In this document: piece after piece, positions 31,156 to 39,365 of the stretch
Layout: the number at the start of each line of letters is the position of its first letter
How positions within the stretch are numbered: position 1 is the first letter of the stretch
Made by a program: the position numbers and the translations under genes
The notes under the pieces: model-generated
Database searches by the model: none
Told to the model about the DNA's origin: nothing
The model's input: the letters and a program-made list of their open reading frames with translations, nothing else
NCBI RefSeq assembly: GCF_018882295.1
Contig: NZ_JACVOR010000001.1
Location: forward strand, 744,001 to 808,000
Reading direction: 5' to 3'
Length of the DNA: 64,000 nucleotides
Source: Polynucleobacter sp. 80A-SIGWE
GTDB taxonomy: Bacteria > Pseudomonadota > Gammaproteobacteria > Burkholderiales > Burkholderiaceae

Positions 31156-32046
31156 TTAGCTAAGCAACCATTTCTTAATGGATTTGTTTACACACATTGC
31201 ATCTAAAGCTAGTCCAAAGAACTCTGAGCCATTGGTAACCATGCTCTCAATAGCCTCAACCTTGCCAGATTTCACGCCACGCAAATAAGTTGCTGCACGA
31301 TAGCGTAGGAAGTGTTCATTCTCACCTTCTTCATTATCTGTAGAGCAGATTTCTAAGCTGCCATAGCGAGTTTCTGGGTTGATATTCAGAATAGAGAGGC
31401 CTAATGCGCCAATGAGCTTTTCTGGAACAGGGATTGGAACGTAAGAGTAGAGGGATACCAACTGCTCTTGCTCATCGACTTCAATGATGTGGTCAACATC
31501 GAACACATCTTTTTCTGTCAATTCGGTTTCACCGGAATCGCCACCACCAAATGTAGACTCAAATTGCAACATTGCTGTATTGCTGTCTTTTGAGATCTCA
31601 ATCATGTCAGGGTAACCAAGCAAGCCTTTCCACCAGTACATGAGTGAGAAGGTGCAAGGTTTAACTTCAACTAAACCCTTATTGGTTGATTTGGCAAAGT
31701 ACAGGCCGTAGAACTCGTCATCTTCCTCGAGTCCGTACTGATCGACTTTCAGCTTCTTTGGCGCAGCTGCCTTTGGTGATTTCTTGGCAGCTTTCTTAGG
31801 GGCAGGTTTTTTGGCTGCCGGCTTCTTTGCCGCTACCTTTTTAACTGCCTTCTTTGCTACTGGTTTTTTTGCAGCCGCTTTTTTGGCGACAGGCTTTTTA
31901 GTTGCTGGTTTTTTCACTACCTTCTTTACAGCCTTTTTGGCTACCACTTTCTTAGCGGCAACTTTTTTAACGGCTTTCTTTGCAGGGGCTTTTTTTACCA
32001 CCTTAGTAGCTACTTTCTTTTTTGCTGGAGACTTCTTTGTAGCCAT
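31156..32046 (-). CDS. Histone H1-like Lys/Ala/Pro repeat protein fused to an acidic domain
   Basis: Residues 1 to about 105 are repeats of the AAKKPVAKK type, as in histone H1-like and AlgP-like nucleoid proteins. The remaining roughly 190 residues form a folded acidic domain (LKVDQYGLEEDDEFYGLYF ... LSILNINPETRYGSLEIC in parts) which vaguely recalls YbjN-type proteins. Lys/Ala tails usually bind DNA non-specifically, so the protein may tether its acidic domain to the nucleoid. The repeat DNA makes the tail length prone to slippage. I do not know a characterised protein with this architecture; the C-terminal family is unassigned. Confidence 0.72.
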   Translation of the reverse strand: MATKKSPAKKKVATKVVKKAPAKKAVKKVAAKKVVAKKAVKKVVKKPATKKPVAKKAAAKKPVAKKAVKKVAAKKPAAKKPAPKKAAKKSPKAAAPKKLKVDQYGLEEDDEFYGLYFAKSTNKGLVEVKPCTFSLMYWWKGLLGYPDMIEISKDSNTAMLQFESTFGGGDSGETELTEKDVFDVDHIIEVDEQEQLVSLYSYVPIPVPEKLIGALGLSILNINPETRYGSLEICSTDNEEGENEHFLRYRAATYLRGVKSGKVEAIESMVTNGSEFFGLALDAMCVNKSIKKWLLS

Positions 32047-32208
32047 GGTCTATTACCCTTCCTATTGGTAGTTAATGTGCTTAGCGCACAAGTTGATATT
32101 ACTTCAGTTCTATCTACTTTTGCTGATACCTATATGGGGATTTACCTTGCGATATCAAGGGTCAAGATCCAATTGTTTTTTAGCTATATTTAAGCGGGGG
32201 CGGAGAGC

Positions 32209-32236
32209 TTGAATTTGAGCGTTAACTTGCTACACT
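32209..32236 (+). promoter_or_regulatory. Candidate sigma70 promoter of the DUF465 gene
   Basis: TTGAAT (32209-32214), 16-nt spacer, TACACT (32231-32236), 42 nt before the ATG at 32279. The rest of the 232-bp gap shared with the divergent histone-like gene shows nothing else recognisable. Confidence 0.5.
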
Positions 32237-32278
32237 GGAGCTGTGCAGTTATGAATAACCTCAACTTAAAGAGAATCT

Positions 32279-32497
32279 ATGTTCCCTGAATATCGCGAGT
32301 TAATTACTAAGCTGAAAACATCAGATCGTCACTTTTCCCATTTATTTGATAAGCATAACAATCTGGATCAAAAGATTCAGAGGATGGAGGCTCACACTGA
32401 GCCCAGCACCCCTGAGGAGATTGAGGTTTTGAAAAAAGAAAAACTCTTATTGAAAGATCAGCTGTACGCAGTTTTGAAAAAAGCCAGCGCTGCTTAA
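32279..32497 (+). CDS. YdcH/DUF465 family small coiled-coil protein
   Basis: This 72-residue protein is mostly helical: the N-terminal half contains FSHLFDKHNNLDQKIQRME, the hallmark of DUF465, and the second half is LKKEKLLLKDQLYAVLKK. The family is widespread in proteobacteria and of unknown function. It is monocistronic with its own promoter and a hairpin downstream. Confidence 0.88.
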   Translation: MFPEYRELITKLKTSDRHFSHLFDKHNNLDQKIQRMEAHTEPSTPEEIEVLKKEKLLLKDQLYAVLKKASAA

Positions 32498-32505
32498 TGG
32501 TGGCG

Positions 32506-32543
32506 GACCATCGGAGCCCATATATGGGTCTGATGGTCTTTAA
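32506..32543 (+). terminator. Hairpin downstream of the DUF465 gene
   Basis: GACCATC (32506-32512) pairs with GATGGTC (32532-32538) and the interior holds the palindrome CCCATATATGGG (32517-32528). A weak T-rich tail (TTTAATT) follows. It may serve both this gene and the convergent phnA. Confidence 0.6.
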
Positions 32544-32550
32544 TTGAGAA

Positions 32551-32898
32551 TTAGGCTTTCTTCAAAAAGCAGGCTTTGAGCAACATATTGCCGGCCTCTG
32601 TTTTACAGTCCACCTCATGATCGCCGGAAACTAGGCGAATTCCCTTAATCTTTGTTCCTACCTTGAGTGTTGTGGATGACCCCTTAACCTTCAGATCCTT
32701 AATGAGGGTTACTGTATCGCCATCAGCCAGTAAATTACCGTTGGCATCTTTCACAATCAGAGCACCTTCATCTTCTTCTGCGCTGGCTGCCATTGGCCAC
32801 TCATGGCCACATTGAGCGCAAACAAAGTTCTCGCCGTCAGGATAGGTCATATCCTCTTGGCAGGCTGGGCATTTTGGAAGATTGGCGGTGGAATTCAT
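32551..32898 (-). CDS. phnA: PhnA/YjdM family zinc-ribbon protein
   Basis: From the ATG at 32898 the protein has 115 residues: an N-terminal zinc ribbon ([21 protein letters not shown]) and a C-terminal SH3-like PhnA domain ([25 protein letters not shown] in two parts). The family keeps the historical name 'alkylphosphonate utilization operon protein' but is not part of the C-P lyase pathway; its cellular role is unsettled. A start 21 nt further upstream is possible. It stands alone, convergent with DUF465. Confidence 0.88.
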   Translation of the reverse strand: MNSTANLPKCPACQEDMTYPDGENFVCAQCGHEWPMAASAEEDEGALIVKDANGNLLADGDTVTLIKDLKVKGSSTTLKVGTKIKGIRLVSGDHEVDCKTEAGNMLLKACFLKKA

Positions 32899-32972
32899 CA
32901 GTAGCACTTGAAAAGTCATGTAAGTATGAATTTTAGTCTACGGACAGCTTGGTAATTTAGAATCAGTTAACA

Positions 32973-34790
32973 ATGAATAAATCAGTCAAAATCATCGTCG
33001 GAGCTTTGGGTGGGGTAATCATCCTGTTTGCGGCGGGAGTATGGTACGCGAGCGCAACGGTTGACCCAGTGCAATTAACTAAATTGCTCTCCACCTCAGT
33101 TAAGACCGCTACAGGTAGAGATTTAAAAATCAGTGGACCTGTGAGCTTAAGTTTTTTCCCGGGAATTTCAGTTTCAGCAGAGCGCTTGAGCTTAAGTAAT
33201 GCAACTTGGGCATCCAATCCTGAGATGCTGACTCTCAATCGCATTGATTTGAACATTAAGATGCTGCCGCTACTTAGTAAGCGCATTGAGGTTGGTAGTG
33301 TGAAACTTGCTGGTCTTGAGCTGCATCTTCAAAAAAATGCATCAGGCAAGGCGAATTGGGATATGAGTACAGACTCACCCAATACTACCCCTGGTTCTAG
33401 TGGTGAAAATGCAGACACCTCTTCAGTTGGTGATAATTTGATCTATATGGATAGTGTTTCTGTTGTGGATGCTCAGATTCAGTATCAAGATCCTTTTAAC
33501 TCAATTGCCAATTATCAAATTAAGCGTTTGTCATTAACGGAGAGTGGGGATAAATCAAACATCTCGCTCAACATGCAGGTTCAGGGTCAAGCTCTAGAGC
33601 TCAGTGGAAAAACAGGCTCCCTTGCTAAGGTGCTGAAGCAGTCAGATGCTTCATCGATGCAATTTCCAATCGACCTTAATCTCGCTATAAATGGCAAGAC
33701 CCTGTCGATTAAGGGTGAGGTAAGCAGGTCCCCCAAAGATATGCCCACGATCAATTTGGCTTTAAGCTCAAAAGCCTTTGATTGGCCTAACTTGAGTGCG
33801 GCTGTCAATCAAGCTCCTCAGCCTTCAAATGCGCTTAAGTCAGCTCAAGTGGTGCATCAACCCGCAAAGCCGCAATCCAAATACTTATTTAGCAGTGAGA
33901 CCATTCCTTTTGATGCATTGCCTCAGGCCAAAGGGAAGGTGCTTATCAACATTGCGGAGTTGGACCTGCCAAAGCGTAAGCCAATTGAAAATCTTCAAGC
34001 CACTCTGCAGCTAAATGGTAATGAAATTGATATTCCAAATCTGACTTTTCAGATGGGTAAGGGAAGTGCTGATTTGCAGATTAAGCTCTCAGGATTTGAT
34101 GGAGCAAGTCCTGCGTTGGCAGTCAAGGGTGTCACAAAGGATTTCACGCTCGAGAATTTATTGGCTAGGCTTGATCCAAATTCCAAGGTCAGTGGGGGCG
34201 CCATGAAGTTGGCATTTGATGTGAAAACATCCGGAAGTAGTCTTCATCAGCTGGCTGGAAATTCGAATGGAAAATTCCAATTAAGCATTAATCAAGCTCA
34301 AATGGGCACGAACTTTTTAAATGATGCTGGTGACTTCGTAGTCACACTCTTGGATTCGATGAACCCGTTGCGTAAGAAAACGAGTCAAACAGTTTTAGAG
34401 TGCGCAGTTGCCTATTTACCAATTAGTAATGGCCAGATCAATATAGCCAATACAGTTGGCGCTGAAACCGATAGATTGAATGTGGTGTTAGCTGGCTCTA
34501 TAAATCTAAAAACAGAAGCTGTTAATCTCACGATTGATCCTCAGGAAAAATCGGGTCTGACCACTGGTCTTGATTTAGCGGGACTGGTGAAGATGGGCGG
34601 AACGCTAGCAAATCCTAAGGCCGGCATTAATCAAGCTGGTGTTGTGAATAGCGCCGTCTCAATTGGACTTGGATTTTTGACTGGTGGCGCAAGTATTTTG
34701 GCTGAGAATGCCAGATCAATGACCTCTAAAGGTCGCCCTTGCCGCGATGCTCTCCACCCCTGGTCAGATATCTACCCCGGGGCGGAGTAA
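32973..34790 (+). CDS. AsmA family protein
   Basis: This 605-residue protein has one N-terminal membrane anchor (IIVGALGGVIILFAAGVWY), then a long periplasmic beta-rich region with the AsmA start pattern (DLKISGPVSLSFFPGISVSAERL near residue 50) and the C-terminal AsmA region (DLAGLVKMGGTLANPKAGIN near 530-550). AsmA-like proteins are thought to bridge the periplasm and move phospholipids to the outer membrane. A TAGAAT -10-like box lies 9 nt before the ATG. It converges with the 4-TM protein gene, with 3 bp between stops. Confidence 0.88.
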   Translation: MNKSVKIIVGALGGVIILFAAGVWYASATVDPVQLTKLLSTSVKTATGRDLKISGPVSLSFFPGISVSAERLSLSNATWASNPEMLTLNRIDLNIKMLPLLSKRIEVGSVKLAGLELHLQKNASGKANWDMSTDSPNTTPGSSGENADTSSVGDNLIYMDSVSVVDAQIQYQDPFNSIANYQIKRLSLTESGDKSNISLNMQVQGQALELSGKTGSLAKVLKQSDASSMQFPIDLNLAINGKTLSIKGEVSRSPKDMPTINLALSSKAFDWPNLSAAVNQAPQPSNALKSAQVVHQPAKPQSKYLFSSETIPFDALPQAKGKVLINIAELDLPKRKPIENLQATLQLNGNEIDIPNLTFQMGKGSADLQIKLSGFDGASPALAVKGVTKDFTLENLLARLDPNSKVSGGAMKLAFDVKTSGSSLHQLAGNSNGKFQLSINQAQMGTNFLNDAGDFVVTLLDSMNPLRKKTSQTVLECAVAYLPISNGQINIANTVGAETDRLNVVLAGSINLKTEAVNLTIDPQEKSGLTTGLDLAGLVKMGGTLANPKAGINQAGVVNSAVSIGLGFLTGGASILAENARSMTSKGRPCRDALHPWSDIYPGAE

Positions 34791-34793
34791 TTC

Positions 34794-35141
34794 TTAAAAC
34801 AATATTCCGCTGACAAAGAGGCTGAATAAAGAAATAAAGATGCTGGCAAAGAAAGCGGTCCAGAAGCTAGAGATCGTAAAGCCGCCTACCACTGCAGACA
34901 CTAGCATTAACACTAAGGCGTTGACTACCAGCAGAAACAGCCCCATGGTAAGAACGGTTAGTGGCAGAGTAAAGAGAATGAGTAATGGTTTGACTACCGC
35001 GTTGGCAAATCCAAGCAATAGGGCGGCAATTAATAGTGAGCCACCATCCGCAAAGCGCAAGCCGCTAAAAAGATAGCTGGCGACCCAGAGGGATAAAGAA
35101 GTTAAACCCCATTGAACTAAAAACGGTACTAAGTTACCCAT
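34794..35141 (-). CDS. Four-TM membrane protein ('phage holin family', PF04020-like)
   Basis: The 115-residue protein has four membrane helices and the family motif GFANAVVKPLLILFTLPLTVLT in its centre (shared with PF04020, often labelled 'phage holin family' although it is a common chromosomal protein). Nothing here suggests a phage. Function unknown. It is followed, on the opposite strand, by the end of asmA. Confidence 0.82.
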   Translation of the reverse strand: MGNLVPFLVQWGLTSLSLWVASYLFSGLRFADGGSLLIAALLLGFANAVVKPLLILFTLPLTVLTMGLFLLVVNALVLMLVSAVVGGFTISSFWTAFFASIFISLFSLFVSGILF

Positions 35142-35198
35142 GACAAATGTCCTTTGTTAAAAAAGCTGCGATATTTACGCTAAATGTTATCAGGGCTT

Positions 35199-35402
35199 TT
35201 AATAGTGCGGAGGAATTTCATCTTTGGGGCTGCTATTGCCTGCCCCATCGCTACTACTGGCTTGCTCCTTAATGGATTTAAGCTCGCGATATAGAAATTC
35301 AATCTGCTGCTGTTGCTTGTAGATGGTTTGATTCAGTTGATCAATCAAATCTTCAGTAAAGCTGAGTTTGATTTCAAGGTTGGCGATGCGATCTTCGGTC
35401 AT
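35199..35402 (-). CDS. slyX: SlyX family protein
   Basis: A 67-residue coiled-coil protein (ANLEIKLSFTEDLIDQLNQ, YKQQQQIEFLYRELKS) with the typical C-terminal PPHY ending of SlyX. Function is unknown; in enterobacteria it lies by slyD. It follows the DUF1653 gene by 21 bp on the same strand. Confidence 0.88.
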   Translation of the reverse strand: MTEDRIANLEIKLSFTEDLIDQLNQTIYKQQQQIEFLYRELKSIKEQASSSDGAGNSSPKDEIPPHY

Positions 35403-35423
35403 TTTGGTTCCTCTGTCCTTATC

Positions 35424-35645
35424 TTAAGCATCAACTAATGCAAATCGACCATCTTCCATTTCTGCTTTTGGTCTGATCCAAAAATCATGCGACTGGAGTG
35501 ATTCATATACGTAAGCTGGTTCTAGGTTGACTTCAACATTAGCGAGCAGCACCACCTTATAAAAGCCACCAGTCTTAATGTGTCTTAGCTTATCGCCGGG
35601 CTTAAATAGGCCGTCATCGGCATCCGCCATTTTTGGTTTGCTCAT
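35424..35645 (-). CDS. DUF1653 family protein
   Basis: A 73-residue soluble protein with the DUF1653 pattern [20 protein letters not shown] ... AYVYESL ... FWIRPKAEM. The fold is a small SH3-like barrel in related proteins; function is unknown. It probably forms a short operon with slyX and is divergent from the luciferase-like gene, 33 bp away. Confidence 0.85.
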   Translation of the reverse strand: MSKPKMADADDGLFKPGDKLRHIKTGGFYKVVLLANVEVNLEPAYVYESLQSHDFWIRPKAEMEDGRFALVDA

Positions 35646-35666
35646 GTCAAAAAAGTGCTTTCTCAG

Positions 35667-35672
35667 TATGAT
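35667..35672 (+). promoter_or_regulatory. -10 box placed for a leaderless mRNA of the LLM oxidoreductase
   Basis: TATGAT (35667-35672) is followed by 6 nt and the ATG at 35679, the same geometry as trxB. No Shine-Dalgarno sequence precedes the ATG. Confidence 0.4.
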
Positions 35673-35678
35673 CTACGT

Positions 35679-36695
35679 ATGACAAATTCTGTCCCGTACT
35701 CCATTCTAGATATATCTCCAATCCCGCAGGGATTTACTGCTGGAGACGCCTTGCGTAACTCATTAGATGTTGCTCAACATGCGGAGGCTTTGGGCTATAC
35801 CCGTTACTGGGTGGCTGAGCATCACAATATGACGGGTAATGCCAGTTCTGCTACTGCAGTCTTAGTGGGCTATATAGCTGGAGGCACCAAAACCATTCGG
35901 GTTGGGTCTGGCGGCGTGATGTTGCCAAATCATGCCCCACTAGTCATCGCAGAGCAATTTGGTACTTTGGCATCTATCTACCCTGGGAGGATTGAGCTGG
36001 GCTTAGGACGTGCGCCAGGAACGGACCAAATGACTGCTAGAGCCTTACGGCGAGACTTACTGGGAAGTGATGATCGCTTTCCGCAGGATGTGCGAGAGCT
36101 GCAACATTACTTTGGCCCCGTTCAGGAGGGGCAAGCAGTAAAGGCAATTCCGGGAGCTGATACAGAAGTGCCGATTTGGATCCTAGGCTCCAGTTTGTAT
36201 GGCGCTCAACTCGCAGCTCACTTTGGGCTGCCTTATGCATTTGCCTCGCACTTTGCGCCGGAGCAATTGCTGGATGCAATGTCTACTTATCGTGAATTAT
36301 TTAAACCATCCGATAAGCTCAGTAAGCCTTATTCTGCATTTCTGATGAATGTAGTGGCCGCCGATACCGATGAAGAGGCTGCTCATCTCTTTACTACTTT
36401 GCAGCAGAACGTCATTCGTATGCGTCGGAACACTCGTGGTCAATTACCACCACCAATTGCAAATTTAGATGACTTCTGTGAGCCACACGAAAAGACTACC
36501 GCCGCTCATGCTCTTCGATGCTCAGCTGTTGGGTCTATGGAGACAGTGAGAAAAGAGATGCAGTATTGGCTCGATCAAACTGGCGCTAACGAAATTATCA
36601 TCACAGGCCAAATTTATGATCATCAAGCACGCTTGAGGTCATTTGAGATCGCTGCTGAAGCGGCTAAGGGATTGCGCTTTAGCTCTAAAGCGTAA
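35679..36695 (+). CDS. LLM class flavin-dependent oxidoreductase
   Basis: From the ATG at 35679 the protein has 338 residues and the luciferase-like monooxygenase fold: [12 protein letters not shown] at the start, [10 protein letters not shown] near residue 45, [20 protein letters not shown] near 80 and [11 protein letters not shown] near 110. The type with MsnO8/YhbW-like sequence uses reduced flavin; substrates are unknown. A GTG 24 nt upstream is a less likely start. Its 3' end overlaps the convergent PIN gene by 11 bp. Confidence 0.88.
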   Translation: MTNSVPYSILDISPIPQGFTAGDALRNSLDVAQHAEALGYTRYWVAEHHNMTGNASSATAVLVGYIAGGTKTIRVGSGGVMLPNHAPLVIAEQFGTLASIYPGRIELGLGRAPGTDQMTARALRRDLLGSDDRFPQDVRELQHYFGPVQEGQAVKAIPGADTEVPIWILGSSLYGAQLAAHFGLPYAFASHFAPEQLLDAMSTYRELFKPSDKLSKPYSAFLMNVVAADTDEEAAHLFTTLQQNVIRMRRNTRGQLPPPIANLDDFCEPHEKTTAAHALRCSAVGSMETVRKEMQYWLDQTGANEIIITGQIYDHQARLRSFEIAAEAAKGLRFSSKA

Positions 36696-37101
36696 AGGCG
36701 TTGTAGTCGCTTGTAATTAGGATATCTTCTAGAGCGGCTCGACTGGCGATATGGAGCAGGGCATTATCTTTGCTGATGAGTATCGCTGGCCTGAATTGAT
36801 AGGCTAGATCTAAGAAGATTTGATCATCGGGGTCTTGGCATTTCCAGGGCGCAGAAGCCAGGTTTGAGTCGTCATGGTGCTGTGCGAGGGATTGCCATTG
36901 ATTCAAAATTGCGGCTTGAGTTACTTCATCGAGTTTAAAGAGCGAGCGTGAGATGACATCAGCAAACTCGACTAAAGTCTTTTGACTAGCAAGTGCCTGA
37001 ATGCTTCCATCCACAATTGCTTGTTTCAGATTGACAGCTCGCTCGTCATTAAAGACAAAAATATCTAGCAAGATATTGGTATCTAAAACTACCGGTTTCA
37101 T
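36685..37101 (-). CDS. PIN-domain ribonuclease-like protein
   Basis: The 138-residue protein has a PIN fold: [12 protein letters not shown] with the first acidic residue, a middle Glu ([10 protein letters not shown]), and [11 protein letters not shown] plus LISKDNALL supplying further acidic residues. Such proteins are often VapC-like toxins, and this subgroup is commonly annotated as 'putative toxin-antitoxin system toxin, PIN family'. No antitoxin gene is seen: the gene upstream encodes YaeQ and overlaps it by 4 bp. Coupled translation with YaeQ suggests a shared RNA-related task. Toxicity is not shown. Confidence 0.82.
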   Translation of the reverse strand: MKPVVLDTNILLDIFVFNDERAVNLKQAIVDGSIQALASQKTLVEFADVISRSLFKLDEVTQAAILNQWQSLAQHHDDSNLASAPWKCQDPDDQIFLDLAYQFRPAILISKDNALLHIASRAALEDILITSDYNAFTL

Positions 37102-37646
37102 TGCTGTTGATTGCGCCAGATTTCTGGGGTGATGGTGACTTGACCTTTATCTGAAGAAACGTAAGCCTCTCCATCTTGAATATTGACATGCAAAACCATG
37201 CTGCGCTCAACGAGATTGTTAAGTTCTTTAGCTTGCTCAGCTGGAATGGAAATTACCTGAAGATTGCGAGCGCGAGTCAATTTATTCGCAATGCCATCCC
37301 ACCAGATTTTGCTAGTGTGCCCACCGTAGCAATAGACGATGACTTGATCGGATCGCCCGCAGGCTTTTAGGATGCGTCGTTCATCAGGTTGGCCGACTTC
37401 AATCCAAAGTTTGATGGCATCCGTGAGGTCTTTGATCCAAAGGTCAGGCTCATCGGTATCGCTCAAGCCTTTAGTAAAAGCTAAATCTTCCTGGGCTTGG
37501 AGGGCAAAGGCGATGATACGTATCATCATCCGCTCTTCAGTTTCAGAGGGGTGCTTAGCGATGGTGAGGGAGTGACTGCCGTAATAGTGGCGGTCAGAGT
37601 CTGCGACGTGGAGGTCGGCTTTGTGGATAGTTGCGCGTAGAGCCAT
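37098..37646 (-). CDS. YaeQ family protein
   Basis: The 182-residue protein matches YaeQ: it starts MALRATIHKADLHVADSDRH, has HPSETEERMMIRIIAFAL near residue 32 and DEPDLWIKDLTDAIKLWIEVG near 65. YaeQ has a PD-(D/E)XK nuclease-like fold; its function is not settled. It is first in a two-gene unit with the PIN protein (ATGA overlap). Confidence 0.9.
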   Translation of the reverse strand: MALRATIHKADLHVADSDRHYYGSHSLTIAKHPSETEERMMIRIIAFALQAQEDLAFTKGLSDTDEPDLWIKDLTDAIKLWIEVGQPDERRILKACGRSDQVIVYCYGGHTSKIWWDGIANKLTRARNLQVISIPAEQAKELNNLVERSMVLHVNIQDGEAYVSSDKGQVTITPEIWRNQQQ

Positions 37647-37735
37647 GGCGCATTATCGCCTTTAAAAGGGGGTAAGCCGGATCTCCCAGTATTATTTAGA
37701 AAATTACCCTGATTTACTGTGTATCGTAGAGTCCC

Positions 37736-39346
37736 ATGATCCGTATTACCGAACTTCGTCTGCCTATTAGCCATGCCCCTGAGGCATTGGAAGAGGCAAT
37801 CTTGAAGCGCTTGAATATTCAGGCTCAAGACTTGATTCAGGTTGACGTTTTTAAGCGTAGCTACGATGCGAGAAAAAATGTCGCTCTAGCGTTTATCTAT
37901 ACCGTTGATTTATCGGTAAAAGATGAAGAAAAATTGCTTAAGCAGTTTGCGAATGACATTCATATAAGGCTATCCCCAGACACGAGTTACCACTTCGTCG
38001 CCAATGCTTCACAAGTGAAGAGCGCAAGCTTTGAACGGCCCGTCGTCATTGGATTTGGCCCCTGTGGAATTTTTGCTGCCTTGGTGTTGGCACAGATGGG
38101 CTTTAGACCCATCGTATTGGAACGTGGCAAACCAGTCCGGGAGCGTACTCAAGATACTTGGGGCTTATGGCGTAAAAATATCCTCAATCCAGAATCGAAT
38201 GTGCAGTTTGGTGAGGGTGGTGCAGGTACCTTCTCTGATGGCAAGCTCTGGAGTCAAATTAAAGATCCGAAGTTTTATGGTCGCAAAGTCATTGCTGAAT
38301 TTATCAAGGCGGGCGCCCCCGAAGAAATTCGTTACGTAGCCAAGCCACATATTGGCACCTTTCGATTAGTGGGTGTGGTCGAAAGAATGCGTCAAGAAAT
38401 TATTGAGCTTGGTGGAGAGATTCGTTTCTCGCAAAAAGTAGTTGGCTTTGATATTCAAAATGATCGGATTACAGGCGTCAAAATTGAAGGCCATGCTGAT
38501 TTGCCTGCTAGTCATGTGGTGCTTGCTTTAGGCCATAGCGCTCGGGATACCTTTGAGACTCTTCACGCGGCAGGTGTTTATATGGAGGCAAAGCCGTTTT
38601 CAGTAGGCTTCCGAATCGAACACCCTCAGTCTTTGATTGATAAGGCACGCTTAGGTCCGCACGCTGGCAATGAGCTCATAGGTGCAGCCGATTACAAATT
38701 AGTGCACCACGCCAAGAATGGCCGCGCAGTCTATAGCTTTTGTATGTGCCCGGGCGGAACGGTTGTTGCCGCAACCTCTGAACCCAATCGCGTTGTGACT
38801 AACGGGATGAGTCAATATTCTCGTAATGAGCGTAATGCCAATGCCGGTATCGTTGTTGGCATTACTCCTGAAGACTATCCCGGTGGCCCGCTAGCGGGTA
38901 TTGAGTTTCAAAGGGCTTTAGAGTCCAAGGCGTATGAATTAGGCGGATCTACCTACGAAGCCCCAGGTCAATTGGTGGGGGACTTCTTAGCTGGCAAGGC
39001 ATCTACAGACTTTGGCTCTGTCATGCCCTCCTATAAGCCTGGCGTTTACTTAACAGACCTCGCTGATGCATTGCCTGCTTATGCAATTGAGGCAATCCGA
39101 GAGGCGATCCCTGCTTTTGAGAAGCAAATCAAAGGCTTTTCAATGAAGGATGCAGTATTAACCGGTATTGAGACCCGTACGTCTTCTCCTTTGCGGATTA
39201 CTCGAGGCGCTAACTTTCAGAGTCTGAATGTCAAAGGTCTTTATCCTGCGGGCGAGGGTGCTGGCTATGCCGGTGGAATCTTGTCTGCTGGAGTTGATGG
39301 GATTAAAGTAGCAGAAGCGGTAGCGCTCGACTATCTATCCAAATAA
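37736..39346 (+). CDS. FAD-dependent oxidoreductase (COG2509-like)
   Basis: This 536-residue protein has a small N-terminal domain (about 1-95) followed by a Rossmann FAD-binding motif VIGFGPCGIFAALVLAQMG near residue 102, NVQFGEGGAGTFSDGKLW near 160 and a C-terminal GEGAGYAGGILSAGVDGIK. It belongs to an uncharacterised family of FAD dehydrogenases related to geranylgeranyl reductases and BaiN-like proteins. It precedes hemN by 19 bp in the same direction and is likely co-transcribed. The substrate is unknown. Confidence 0.85.
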   Translation: MIRITELRLPISHAPEALEEAILKRLNIQAQDLIQVDVFKRSYDARKNVALAFIYTVDLSVKDEEKLLKQFANDIHIRLSPDTSYHFVANASQVKSASFERPVVIGFGPCGIFAALVLAQMGFRPIVLERGKPVRERTQDTWGLWRKNILNPESNVQFGEGGAGTFSDGKLWSQIKDPKFYGRKVIAEFIKAGAPEEIRYVAKPHIGTFRLVGVVERMRQEIIELGGEIRFSQKVVGFDIQNDRITGVKIEGHADLPASHVVLALGHSARDTFETLHAAGVYMEAKPFSVGFRIEHPQSLIDKARLGPHAGNELIGAADYKLVHHAKNGRAVYSFCMCPGGTVVAATSEPNRVVTNGMSQYSRNERNANAGIVVGITPEDYPGGPLAGIEFQRALESKAYELGGSTYEAPGQLVGDFLAGKASTDFGSVMPSYKPGVYLTDLADALPAYAIEAIREAIPAFEKQIKGFSMKDAVLTGIETRTSSPLRITRGANFQSLNVKGLYPAGEGAGYAGGILSAGVDGIKVAEAVALDYLSK

Positions 39347-39365
39347 TCCAATAAGCTAATTTCTG

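Noticed and set aside
31784-32071. A hydrophobic 95-residue reading frame opposite the histone-like tail
   Set aside because: Phe/Ala/Leu repeats are the direct complement of Lys/Ala codons; a shadow, not a membrane protein.
34794-35141. Prophage remnant suggested by the 'phage holin family' label
   Set aside because: The family is a common chromosomal 4-TM protein and no other phage gene is nearby.
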